DNA of 64,000 nt from Siphonodentalium dalli (Eukaryota > Mollusca > Scaphopoda > Gadilida > Siphonodentaliidae): contig CP136066.1 of NCBI GenBank assembly GCA_032622095.1, positions 109,887,319 to 109,951,318 of the forward strand, given 5' to 3'. Both the position numbers and the translations under genes were made by a program. The stretch's first letter is position 1. Each line of letters starts with the position of its first letter. Below the pieces are notes generated by a model that was not told the DNA's origin, did not search any database, and worked only from the letters and a program-made list of their open reading frames with translations. This document shows positions 22,265 through 33,617 of this stretch, in pieces.

Positions 22265-22364
22265 GGTGCATGCGCAATGGTCCATTCGGCGGGAGAAGGA
22301 ACATGTCAGGATGTGACCAAAGTGGTCGAGACTGGACTGTCCAAAGCGAGATCAATGAATTTAG
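22265..22364 (+). CDS. Candidate 100-nt internal exon linking PAN-like and IgGFc-like exons
   Basis: It is bounded by an acceptor (ttttcacag) and a donor (TTTAG|GTACGG). Frame 1 is open and contains two cysteines (GACAM..., GTCQD). It enters in phase 0, which fits the PAN exon donor, and leaves in phase 1, which fits the IgGFc exon acceptor, where the joint codon would be GAT. A second open frame also exists but does not fit either neighbour. No domain is recognised. The exon could be chance, as 100 nt without a stop is not rare. Confidence 0.35.
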
Positions 22365-22734
22365 GTACGGTATATTCGGTCGCATGGGTATATTAATAGA
22401 TATGCAAGTATAACAACTTACATGTTTATTTTATATTTGTTGACACACAAACGTTCGGATGAAATAGTGGAGTAGATTAGTAAAAGAATTGTTCACTTCG
22501 TGACTAAAGCATGACATTTTGCACATATGTACATATTCACATACTTATTGATATTAGTTATGGAGCCACGCTGAAATTTCACTTTAACCCCTCTTTTAAG
22601 GGGTTTTCCGAATTTAAAGAGCGTTTCGTGATTATATAACTTAATAAATGTCACAAATAATCTTACCATCAAATCTGCGCTTTTAAATTTAGGCATTTTA
22701 TGCAAGAATGACTCATCGCATATAATGGCATATT

Positions 22735-23360
22735 TTAGCACCTCACTATTGGCCATACAGTCACTCACTGTATACCTTTTATTCACACATATCACCATAT
22801 ATCCACTCAAGATATACACATACACCCCACTCATGGCCATAGAGTCTCACCAATGGCAAAATCAATACCCCAGATTTGCATATACACCTCGTCCATGACA
22901 ATTCAGCCACTCGATGTATACCCACACACACATCCACGATCGTACAGCTAGCTACTCTATCTATACCTATACATCCATGCACCAATGATAGTACAACAAT
23001 CACGACCGTACAGTCAGTGCATGTACACCTATATATACATATAGTCCCACACACGTATACACCCATCCATGACAATAGTCACCCAATGTAAGCATGTATA
23101 TCCCACACATGACCATACATTCGCCCTATACACAAACAACACATAGATGAGCATACAACTACTATCATTATACCCACACACCACTTCAATAACCATACAA
23201 ATAATCATTGAATAGCAATTCACCTCACACATGACCATACAGTCACCTCTTGTATAACTATACATCTCACCATGGACACACCACCCCATCACCATATAGG
23301 CTACTTCTTCGCACAATTCATGACCATACAATAACTCCCTGCAGAACTGTTCACCTCATC
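22735..23360 (-). repeat. Satellite S (about 43-bp unit), minus orientation
   Basis: Repeats of tatacacccca / catggccatacagtcac type are the reverse complement of the array at 44820-46690. Unit boundaries are blurred by substitutions and small indels. The only open frames (His/Thr/Tyr-rich) come from the repeat. Confidence 0.75.
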
Positions 23361-23726
23361 TAAGAGAAATATATGCCATTTTGATATACATCAATTTGAT
23401 TAATGTGATAATGGTTGAGAGTTTCACGCAGTTCCGTTTAGACGTTCTGCCTATTTCTGTTCAAAGATATGGCCAGTTTCCCAAAAGACATTTTTGGCAA
23501 AATTCCATACTACAGTACAGCATTAAAATGAATTTGTCATGCCTCAGAAGGTACAGGGACAACGAAAATGAAACATGACTGTAGTAGTCAGTGAAGTAAG
23601 TAACATGGTTAATAACAAAGTGAGTTACAATTTGCTAACAGAGAATACTGCTCGGGATATAAGTGGAAGCCACCTTGAGCAATGTTGTCTAGAAACACAT
23701 TAGTGTGACACATTTAAGACAGATCA

Positions 23727-23848
23727 AAAACAATAAGCATCTTTGATACAAAAGATAGTTTAATTTACTTGAATAAATGGTCCAAACTTGTAAAGTTTTT
23801 TTTGCTGATTTTGATGTCAAGTTTGAGATTAATATTATCCATCATGTC
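23727..23848 (+). repeat. Dispersed repeat R, copy 1 (inverted copy 43305-43432)
   Basis: The order ctttgatac, aaagata, aaatggtccaaac, tgattttgatgtcaa is found in reverse complement at 43305-43432 with moderate divergence. No termini or coding are visible. Confidence 0.65.
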
Positions 23849-23985
23849 CTGGGGTGTGGGATGGTAAAATCTCACCCTCGGGGCCATATATTTGGGCCGG
23901 ACACGAGGCTTGCCGAGTGTCCGGACCAAATATCTGGCCCCGAGGGTGAGATTTTTCCAAACCCACATCCCATGTCACGATGGAT
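23835..23985. repeat. Long imperfect palindrome, about 65-bp arms
   Basis: The inner arms pair almost perfectly (aaatctcaccctcgggg with ccccgagggtgagattt, gccggacac with gtgtccgg). The outer parts (gtgtgggatgg, atccatcatg) continue with mismatches. The loop is about 12 bases around gaggcttgcc. It lies directly after repeat R. Confidence 0.85.
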
Positions 23986-24833
23986 CATTTTTCTCTCAAC
24001 CCAAGAGCCTCATTCCGATTTTTTGTTTTATACAAATCTTTGGCACATTAACTGGGGAGAAATCTGAAACTATATTCGTGATTTTCTGGTATAATTTCGG
24101 TATATACCGTAAAAACAATGCGCGCTAACGTAATACAGCATAGCCAATTGTATTAGTCTAATATCAATGAGTATGTGAATATGTACATATGTGCAAAGTT
24201 TCATGCTTCAGTCACAATTTGAACAATTGCCTTGAAAATTTGACTTAATCTACTCCACTAAAACAATCATTTTATTTTGGCACACTTAGAAGTTTCAACA
24301 TAGGGGGGCCTAATATATATATATATTATAATTACAACTACTTTCGTTTTCATTGAAATTCGGGCATTTGATTGCTCGAGAGGCTAGGGGGCGAATCGAT
24401 CTGTCATGCATATATATGTTGCAGTGGACGAGTCACATCGCGTATATAGTGACATTTTAAGAATGCCAAAACTCGGGGCAGAGTTATCTCTCATTGCTCC
24501 GCTGAGTTACCCTGCCACAAGGACATTTGGTAAAGATTTCTGACATGAACTTAGTTCTTTTGTTTTAGGATTAAAATTGTCTATGTCTGGCTCAGTTCAT
24601 ATTGTTTTTATCTATACCGAAAGAATTACCAATATTGCAAACTTGTGGTGGTCAAAATAAGATAACAGGTGACTAAATATAACAATGATACGTAAAAATA
24701 GATGTATCGGTCCCAAAAGTACCATCCTTGTGGCTGCGATCTATCGCAGCGATAACGGAGAGGGCGCTGCACGAAGTTTGGGTCATTGATTTGTTGGCAA
24801 AAGCTATAGTGTATACAATGTATTTTCCACGAT
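23986..24833 (+). other. Non-coding stretch
   Basis: A short TA run occurs near 24310. The first methionine codon of the small open frame at 24834 ends the stretch. No other feature was recognised. Confidence 0.4.
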
Positions 24834-25148
24834 ATGATGACTGAAGACGCATGCGATGAAGTCTCTATAATTGTACCAAAGAATAGTGTGGCCACCGACA
24901 CTCTTAAAATGGAACTTAAGAAGCGGGATGATAAAATCGAGCATATGGAATCTAAATTGAATATTGTTAATCGGAACCGCGGGCGGAACTATATATGTCA
25001 TGAACCTCGGCTGAATTGGACGATCTGCAGCAACACGACCGAAGACCGAACCTGCGCATATCCGGTGCCCCCGAAAATTAACACGAAAAAACTGATGACA
25101 CCATTAAAACTACTCAAAGACACTGAATCCGAAACTGAAAAACATTAA
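24834..25148 (+). CDS. Small open reading frame with a coiled-coil-like segment
   Basis: This 104-codon frame starts with two methionines and has a charged heptad-like stretch (TLKMELKKRDDKIEHMESKL, residues about 23-42), then a Cys-containing part (CHEP, CSNTTEDRTCAY) and a Lys-rich end. AATAAA signals lie at 25148-25153 and 25171-25176, so it could be a terminal exon or a small gene. It is 111 bp upstream of the IgGFc exon on the same strand and could be an alternative last exon. No family is recognised. Confidence 0.3.
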   Translation: MMTEDACDEVSIIVPKNSVATDTLKMELKKRDDKIEHMESKLNIVNRNRGRNYICHEPRLNWTICSNTTEDRTCAYPVPPKINTKKLMTPLKLLKDTESETEKH

Positions 25149-25259
25149 ATAAATCCGAACTATAGCTTTCAATAAAATTGTCCTGTAATCCCCCAATACA
25201 TGTATTTGTATTTTATTAAACAAACTAGTTATGTTTATATCAAAACAACTATCTTGCAG

Positions 25260-26476
25260 ATACACACTCCAACATGATGTTTGGTCGGCTGTTCTATATT
25301 GGCTTCATGGAAAATAGCAGATGGAAGCCAAATATTCCGTGCAGCACGACGATTTTGATGGGGAATTTCGGAAGCAGCACGGCAAATGCTTCCGTGACTA
25401 CACCACTTTTCAACGCTGCATACAAGCAAGAGGTAACTATAGGTGCCGGAGCGGTTGTTACGTTGACTATGCCCGACGAGTTACAGGACGCAAAGGAAGA
25501 TCGCGGTATCGTCGTCATAGCAACGGACAACATCAATGTATTTCTCTCGAATGGTGACCGATTTTCGAACGACGCATATACAGGGAGACCTGCGGATAAA
25601 CTTGGGCGGCATTATATCGTCACAACATGGAAGACAAGTTCGCAGATTTTGGTAGTTGGTGTCAGAAATGGAACAGACGTGTCATTGAAGTTCCCAGTTT
25701 CGATGACAACTAACATGACATTTGACGGTGTTGCATACAATCCAGGAGATACATTTAACTTTACACTAAATGAGTTCGAAACTCGGCAAATCTACTCAAC
25801 AGATGATTTGACCGGTGTGGAAATAATTACAGATCAACTTGTCGGCGTCATGTGCGGCAACCGCAAAACTAAACTAGAATTTGGAGCACGCGACCACATG
25901 ATTGAGCAGATGGTGCCAGTGGACAGACTGGGTACAGAACACATTACGGTCGGGACACCCATGAACCAAGGGGAAGATATCTTCCGAGTCACAAGTACTG
26001 TCGTGGGAACTGTGCTTACCATTAATGGAATACAGACAAACGTATTCAGTACGGTCGGTGAGTTCGAGGATTATCGGTTTTTGTCTGGGCAGTACAATTT
26101 CATGAACGCGACAGAACCGGTTCAAGTAGCGATGTTTAGTCAATGCCGTAGCATGTCAGTATGCGACCCCGCAATGGGAATGCTTACTCCGATAAAGCAT
26201 TTTTCTCGTAACCATTTATACAAACCGCCTCTAGATAATGCCACAAATCACGTGGTGATCGTCAGCAAGAAAGACTACTCTGCCGGCTTCTTCATTGATG
26301 GCGCTCCAGTCTGTGTGCTCTGGACGCCCGTGGCATACGCGAGCGAATATGTTGCAACAAAGATAGAAGTGAATAGCAGCACACACGTCATCATTAACAG
26401 TAACCCAGTTGCTACATTCGCGACATACGCCTTTGGTGCCCGTGACAGAACTTCTTACTTGCTTACTCTCAAGTAG
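25260..26476 (+). CDS. IgGFc-binding protein N-terminal-type domain, terminal exon
   Basis: The exon follows an acceptor (aactatcttgcag) and enters with two bases of a split codon. About 405 codons follow to TAG at 26474. Family signatures in order: FYIGFMEN at the start, a beta-rich core, a VGVMCGNRK block, HMIEQMVPVDRLGTEHI near the middle, and QVAMFSQCRS...DPAMGMLTPIKHF, then a beta-rich end. Several N-glycosylation sequons (NGT, NMT, NFT, NAT, NSS) fit an extracellular protein. The domain is named after a mucin-like human IgG-Fc binder. In molluscs it is a large, variable family thought to act in adhesion or immunity. Signal peptide and earlier exons are not proven. The match rests on pattern recognition, not a search. 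Confidence 0.8.
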
Positions 26477-27090
26477 GCACATCCAAACTCAGACAATACC
26501 AGGTATAATTTCTGTATAGAGTCATTGCGGCTATGTTGCCAAAGACGTTCTGGTGAATCACGCCAGTTAAATGTGTACATGTTGGCGCTGCAAAACCAAC
26601 ATTTCTTAACATTCTAGAACCGTGGTGTAAATTTACTAGTTTGCATATTTCATTTAAATTTGTTGAACGCAGTTCTTGTGAGAACTGAAACAAATGTTTT
26701 ATTAGTCAAGTTTCCTATTGGAACTTTTTTTTATATCAACCCTGCTGACAGAATAACATTTCAGTGAAAGTTGTGAAATCGAATGGTGACGTATTACACG
26801 AGAAAAAACTGACATATCAAGTGAAGATCGACAAGGTTCTAAAGCTGCTAAATAGAATTTTGGGGTAAAAAAACATGTTTGGCCAGCTGGTCTGGCCATA
26901 TGAATTTGTGTGGCCATATTCGAAATTATGTCTGCCAGAAAATATCAGGCTTGATAATTTATTGATGAAAAGATTATTCACGGCCATCGGGTGTATACTG
27001 GTGGGCAAATTTTAGATCGCCGCGTGTCGCCGAATGCGCCGTGTGTCTGTGGAGCTTTTATAAATAGATAAATGGTTTTTCCTTTTTCCG
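26477..27090 (+). other. 3' flank of the IgGFc-like exon
   Basis: It probably contains the 3' UTR. I see no canonical AATAAA before about 27.1 kb, so the transcript end is undefined. No other gene is visible. Confidence 0.4.
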
Positions 27091-27628
27091 GTTGTGACAA
27101 TTCGCACTAGGTCCCTGTTTTCGGAGGTCTATTTGCGGAGATCCCAGAATTCGCGGAGATCTCCTAAAATGGTCGAAATATGTTGATTTTAATGAGGGAA
27201 CGGGTGCGTATATGTTAATTGATGCCTATTTTAAACAAATAATGACACGATCATCATAATAGTGGTTTGTTCTATCAATCATATCATGATCATGATCATC
27301 ATAATACGGAACAAGTCATGCGACTTTTCGTCCCAATAACATTATTTGCAATGCTTGTTTACAAATATATGTATCGTCATTCGATATTTACTTGTTTAAG
27401 AGAAATAGTATTCAACCAACTGATAGATAGCCTGTTGTGACAATTCGCAGTAGGTCCCTGTTTGCGGAGGTCTATTTGCGGAGTTCCCCGAATTCGCGGA
27501 GATCCCCTAAAATGGTCGAAATATGTTGATTTTAATGAGGGAACGGGTGCGTATATGTCAATTGATACGTATTTTAAACAAATAACGACACGATCATGAT
27601 AATAGTGGTTTGTTCTATCAATCATATC
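27091..27628 (+). repeat. Pair of direct repeats, about 197 bp each
   Basis: 27091-27287 and 27433-27628 share tgacaattcgca.taggtccctg, gaggtctatttgcgg, gaattcgcggagatc, aaaatggtcgaaatatg and gtggtttgttctatcaatc with few differences. They are 342 bp apart. The first copy ends in a palindromic catgatcatgatcat stretch. They may be the ends of one element or a local duplication. Confidence 0.85.
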
Positions 27629-28479
27629 AAATTCGCTGGATTGATAGTTGCAGTATGTCACTATTATGACCGCATTAATTGCTTTCAATGTTTAGATATC
27701 AACAATGGCTGGACCACTGTTGAAGATTTTATGGCGGGAACACAATGACTCCGATTTTTGATCCGCATTTAGAGAATTCTGGTGTGGTGAATTAGAAAGC
27801 TGCAGTAATAAGCCGTAGTTTTTTGTAATAATTTGAAGGATTAGTTGTTTTAACGGAATTCTGAGGCCAATATATTTTACATTTTTTTAATAATTTTAAT
27901 AATAATAATAATAACTAGCGGCTTTTCGAATTCCCGGTGGGAAATTCGTATACTTCCATATACTTAAAGTTTGCAATGATTCTCGTTTCACATGTATTGC
28001 GCTTTACCACTCACTATTCCTTCTTTTCTCTTCCTATTTCTCGGGTTGATGCTACTTTTATGTTTTGATTTTCGTCATGTACACATGTTTGTTCGTTTGT
28101 TTGTTTCTGCTGTCATCCGTAGTTGACTAAAGTCTCAGGTACTGTGTTTCTCTGGTACTTTGTACACAAGTACTGTTTCCCAGTGGATGTTTGACGTCGC
28201 GTTATATCTGGGAAAATTCATTTTACATGACAAAATAGTAGCATGTGATTGCCCCTATACTTCTGAACTATGTCCGGAGACTGCTTCATTTCTGTAAATG
28301 CAACAAGATGGACACCTATGCCAAATTACAGACATTGTAATTTTTATCACAATGCAGACAAAACAATTGAGTGCACTAATATTCATACTATTTTTATTGA
28401 TATAAACGGTAAATATTGTTCCAGGCTGACATACAAGATACAATTAAGTTCGAGGTACGTACGTTTTACGACATATAGC
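27629..28479. other. Non-coding stretch
   Basis: A (TAA)n patch lies at 27892-27915. A run of gttcgtttgtttgtttct is near 28090. An open frame at 28270 shows no family motif. Nothing else was recognised. Confidence 0.4.
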
Positions 28480-29100
28480 GTCCCCATGAGTAAACCGTTT
28501 GCTCTAAAACTCAGGAAATCGCTCTCAAGTTGCGCATTGATACTCCTAATAACATCCACACATGAAAAAAGTTATATCCCCATGTTTGATTTTTGGAGCA
28601 TTTTTTCCACCTTTAGTTTTCGGTAAAATTTAGCAACTTTAACCCACCCGAATGTGAGCTCTCCGTCGGGCAGCTTGCTTTTTTAGTAGAAAGCTCAAAG
28701 TTTGGTATATTATCTAAGGTATATCTAAATATATGCTCGTGCATTAGCTCCCTCTTTTATGAGCCCGTTTGGATTTGGCGGGAAAAATAGCTTAGTGATA
28801 CAGCACGTAACTATTCTCCTTTACCTTATAAAGCCTCGCCAAGAGTAAACGTTTGGCTTTAGGGCGATTCAAGCAGACATGACTAAGTTGCGCCTGATTA
28901 TTAGCTATCACATCCACTTATCAAATTTTTTTTATCTTGATGTCTGATTTTTTTAAAAATTCCCCCCCTTTAATTTTCGTTAAAATTTGTCAAAAGTTTG
29001 AACCCACCTGAAGCTGGGTCGCTTTTGGACAGGTTGCTTTAATACTAGATAGGTCAAACTTTCGAATCGTAACTAATGGATACCACCGTATCTTTTACCT
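28480..29100 (+). repeat. Two diverged tandem units of about 350 bp
   Basis: The order gagtaaac, ttgcgc..ga, aacatccac, gatttttgg/gattttttt, ttttcg.taaaattt and aacccacc.gaa is read twice, starting near 28485 and 28837. The copies are clearly diverged. No coding was found. Confidence 0.55.
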
Positions 29101-29335
29101 TATTAATCTTGCTCAATAATTAGCCCATTTAGATTTGATGCTATAAATAGATAATGTTTAGTCCCGGTCGTAGGTCGGTAACGGTCCGGCCTAAAAACTA
29201 ACAAGTGGTATATTCGGGTCCGCGTCACTCTTCCCATTCGGAGCATGCAATACAAAATTGACAGCGCTGGACTTGTTGTTGTTGTTTTTATTTGTTTTTT
29301 TTTGTTTTTGCTAAATCTGCCGTTTACATCCGCCA

Positions 29336-29418
29336 CCGGTCTGCCTGGTCTCACCACCCGGTCTGGTCTCACAACCCCGGCATGGTCCCACCGCTTTTCC
29401 GGGTCTGGTCTCACCCTC
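29336..29418 (+). repeat. Cluster of four TGGTCTCACC motifs
   Basis: CTGGTCTCACC (with one ATGGTCCCACC variant) occurs four times within 83 bp, with G/C-rich spacers. It resembles the terminal arrays of the foldback elements in this window, but I found no inverted partner nearby. Confidence 0.6.
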
Positions 29419-30344
29419 TCCTGCGCTTCAACTCCTCCAACAGCTATTTTCCTTCATTAAGGAGAATAATTTATTATTTTGGACATTCAGGGGTCGGTAT
29501 CTCTGTCAATTTTCGACCGATTTACAAAATATTCACGGCATCGTTATCGGTGTAAAATGTAGACTATGACATGTAAGTTTGGTCGCAATCGAAAAGACTT
29601 CATTTTTACGACTTTGAACACCCGTCCCCCACTCCCCGGGTAATAATCGGACAACGTCCATTTTGTGGAACTGAACCACGTTTAAGTTGCTCTACATCAT
29701 AACATTTGTCCTGTTCCGCTGCCTCAATGCGTTCCAGATATACTCTACAATTGTTGATAAATGTGAGAGGCCGGTTTAAGGGCCATAACTCTATAAATCG
29801 GGCACGGACAAAACTCGCAATGCCTCAACTGTCGATTCCCGTGGGAGTTTTAGAGACACAGAAAATTTCAGCATTCTACATTTAGCGGTTCCTGAGATTA
29901 GTCGTACCAAACTATGTAAGAAAAATAATAATAAGAATAATAATAATAATAGAGAAAAATGGAGAAACGTAAAATGGCGATAACTCTGCAAAGAAACGGT
30001 GTAACGAAATTCTGAGGCGTACATTTTAAGTACCTCTTAGTTGCCTACTTTTCTAAGAAATTTCGCGTTCCTAGTGCCATTATTTTTCTCGGTATGTCCA
30101 ATTAAACGGTAAAACGCCTCAACAGAAATACAATATACTCCCGTATTAAAATATGGAAGTATAATAATAATAATAATCTTGAGGGCGTTACCATTTCTGA
30201 TTATGGTTTTCTTGTACCCGTGTGTTTGTGGGCTGGTCACCGGTAGATGATTGGGTTTGTACATAACGGCTTTTACGCGATTCTCTCTGGGTAAACAATC
30301 TAAAGAATTTGTTGGAGTATTTAACCGATGTATGACATGTGTGC
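29419..30344. other. Non-coding stretch with AAT microsatellites
   Basis: (AAT)n patches lie at 29925-29952 and 30160-30178. The phrase aaatggcgataactct resembles gggccataactct upstream, hinting at an old repeat. No gene was seen. Confidence 0.4.
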
Positions 30345-30500
30345 AGGGACGTAGCTAGATGGTCTCCTTTTGGGGTAACCATACTTGGAGTTTAAAACTG
30401 CACGCCAGTTAAACAGGCTGAACTTTTCAACTCCGGGAAATTCCATTTGCACGCCACTTGCATGGTTGGAACTTTCCAATTGATTGCCATTTGATTCCTA
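30345..30500. repeat. Dispersed repeat F, copy 2
   Basis: It shares gggacgtagcta, ttccatttgcacgcca and ggttggaactttccaa with copy 1 at 14860-15345. A further match (tttccaactgttgatca, cccctgtcgcgac) lies near 31040-31095, so the copy may be spread over about 750 bp. Confidence 0.5.
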
Positions 30501-33119
30501 GTAACCGTTACTAAGAAGAGATCGAGTGGCAATGTCTCCCAATCTTATATAATGATCACTGGCCCATGGTGGAGATCGTAATTATAATTTGAGACATTCC
30601 AAATATTTAATTAGAACCAAATGGCTCCATACCGAAATGCTCATTCTATGACTATCCCATTGGGAATGCGCTGCCTATTGTGGCGAAAATAAACTCTTGA
30701 TGCGTGTTTGCCTTTCGACAATTCACTACATGTGCGACGAATTTGCCTTGATAAAATTTTATTAATGTTTCAATTTTCAGATTTCTGTATTGTAATTCGA
30801 TGTTTGACGTATATATTACATTGATATGAATTTAATTGCTGGGATTGATTGAATAAATGAAATTATAACGATATTTGAGTTAGAGTATAATTACTTTATG
30901 TTTATCTGAGTGTAACAATAATCAAATTGATTGCAATTTGAGTCCGGAATAGGAAACGTTTGACTTTTGGTCTGTAAACAACTAATTGAATGTCAAACTG
31001 TCGGAACAATTTTAAACCTAATTTTTTTTCTGAAATGTTAAAGCACAAAATTTCCAACTGTTGATCATTTTGACCGAAACACTCCACCCCTGTCGCGACA
31101 TTTATGCACTCACGTATAAACACCTTTCAACCGAGCGAAATTAGAAAGGGGTTACGTTATTTCGAAATAGGTACTAGTAGCCTGTCATTTGTAAAAAAAA
31201 AATGGGGTTCGTAAACAAATTGGGGATTTTGGGCAACATAGTTTATCGTAAATCCCATATACTGGAGACATTGGAAACCAATGTTGACAAGCTTCTTATC
31301 GATTAGTTGCCTCAAAAATTGCGTTACCATAGCAACAGTATGTGGTTTCTGAGAATTCTGGAAAATGATCATATATGAAGTATTTTATTGAGATAGTGAT
31401 GGATATTGTTAAATAATAATACTTACATGTATATATTCTACAAGACGAAACGCCAAGGGTCAAGGTAACTATGAAAGGTCAAGGTCATTGTCAAACATTG
31501 CTGTTTTTATCACTTCATGTCCTATTGTTTGTCTTTATGAGGAACCTTTCTCAATTTGTTGCATCATATTGATCTTTTGTTACATTCTGGAGATCATAAT
31601 CTTTATTTTGAGCCACATATCATATCCATAGGCTGAATACTACTTTTGTGAGAGATTTTACGAAACATGTGACCGGGCCAATTGCCCACCCTTAAAATTA
31701 GAAATTGCTCTTCCAGATAGACAATGACCACACCATTAGTTGGGTGGAGAGAGGACAAATCATCAGTCAGCATGGCACACATGTATATCACACCATTGTA
31801 AGTCATTTTGGATATGATCCGAAGAATGTACACCGTTGCCATGCCAACAATTTTTGTGAAAACAACTGTTTTTGCCATACACTAGCCATTATGTATTGCT
31901 AATGACCAGTAACATCATGGAAAACTGTTCACTGTGCATCTATTTTGATTGTAAATATACTTGTTAGAACATATACATTTTATATATGGGTAGATTCAAA
32001 ATGCTATCCCAATAGTATGGTAATAGGACACGTACGCCAATAATAATATAAATTTAACAACGGTCGAGCATCGAAGTTTTTATTTATTTCGAGATATTGT
32101 TGTGGAATAGGGATCAGTTCAGTTGAAATGCTTTAAAGTTATCGCCCTGAGATTACTAAAGTACACAATAAAAAGCCATAACTCAGGTAAAACATTTGCT
32201 TTGCGAAATCGATCGAGATATTGCTATGAAAGATCCATTTATCAACTATGCATCAAATCGGTCGACGTTTGCTCAAGTTATATATATCGCTATAACGACA
32301 TTAATTATTTTTTTAAATAGAAAAATGAGCCTTTTGTTTTTGTTTGATTGTTTCGAAAAATTCCACTGACTGAACACTGGGAAATGATAGTTGAACAACA
32401 TTTCAATAGAACGCAAACAGCATATGTAAGACAGACGTAGGGAGGAAGAGAGATACTCGAGAGTGAAATAATATAGATGGAGAACGGAGAGTGAGCGCGG
32501 GAAGGGCAAGATGCTTTATTGCCAGCACACTACATGTATTTGGTGGTTGATTGTGTTATTCCATTATTATTTATACTCCAAGGAATGTAATATTTTAACC
32601 TACATGCATGGAATGTATAGTTATATTTGCTGTTGGTCTTCTGTTAATGGCTGTTTTTATTTCATAATCAGTGATGGTGATATATGAAATGTTGCTCATC
32701 TCTCACGATCCAGAACAAATCCTTATTTATCCGATTTAAGCAAATCATGCGTCTATATCTTTGTGCGCTTTATTGTATTCAAATGATTAATATCGTGTCA
32801 TGGCATGTCCCATCCAATTATTTCAATCCGTTTGTGTGGGTTTGTCCAATGAAAATTTATTTCAAAGATAGAAAATAGGATGGTGGTCATGTCAGTCCCA
32901 TGTATGGATTTTGTCTCGATGAGATCAACAGGAAGTTGTCGACACATATAACTGCATATGGTTCCCCGTCTGCATTTAAGTCGTCATCACCTCTGTAACT
33001 GGCTGAACCAGTTTTCATTGTTTTCAAAAAAGAAAACACGTTCGATACTAAGTCCCCGCATATATAACAATCCTACACCAACAGCGAGAATAATTGTGTC
33101 ATCAAGAAAGAAAAACATT
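30501..33119. other. Non-coding stretch
   Basis: A tcaaggtca-type doublet occurs at 31456-31487, as in repeat family C. A poly-A run is near 31195. Short open frames show no recognisable domain. A G run of about 17 begins at 33120. Confidence 0.4.
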
Positions 33120-33170
33120 GGGGGGGGGGGGGGGGTGGCAGTCTTCGATTTCGTATTAGTTATGCCACAG

Positions 33171-33298
33171 TATGGTGTGGACGGCTGTTTCCTAAGTGTA
33201 GCAAGTGACACGTTAACGGCAACTGTTTTGGCAGCATTCACTGGTAATGTCATACTGATCACGCAGAACACAGCGCTGTTGGTGGGGCATCCTCACAA
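33171..33298 (+). CDS. Weak candidate exon with a hydrophobic segment
   Basis: The open frame from 33171 to 33298 lies between a possible acceptor (ttatgccacag) and a possible donor (ACAA|GTGAGA). It encodes a small hydrophobic stretch (VLAAFTGNVILI) and is unusually free of repeats. No family is recognised and no neighbouring exon is evident, so this may be chance. Confidence 0.2.
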
Positions 33299-33608
33299 GT
33301 GAGAGTTTAGTCTGAACAATAGACCTCATATGGGCCTTAGTGGAGATGACATTAAGCTATGGCATGTTGGATATGGGGCGGTGTGGTGAAAAAATTCCTT
33401 CCCGACACCCTTTGGAAAGAAGCTTCGAGAAATGTAAAACTGAAATAAATAAACTTGTCTTGATGTAACTAAAGCCTCTCACAACACCTAAAATATCCAA
33501 GTCTGGCAATGGCATAGTGACTGTTTGTCATTTATCATAACAGAGGTTGCTCCAGTAGACTAACAAAATTGTTAATGCATAATGCCAGATAATGGGCTGG
33601 TTGACAGA
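33299..33608. other. Non-coding stretch
   Basis: No gene or repeat was recognised. It contains ctaaagcctctcacaac / gtccaagtctgg, echoed at 34715-34745 (tctcacaagacctaaagtgtccaaatctgg), so the foldback element FB1 seems to have inserted between or near diverged repeat copies. Confidence 0.4.
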
Positions 33609-33617
33609 CTAATCGGG

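Noticed and set aside
22265-22364. Alternative reading of the 100-nt exon in frame 3 (CMRNGPFGG...)
   Set aside because: It is open and protein-like, but its phases fit neither the PAN exon donor nor the IgGFc exon acceptor, so frame 1 is preferred.
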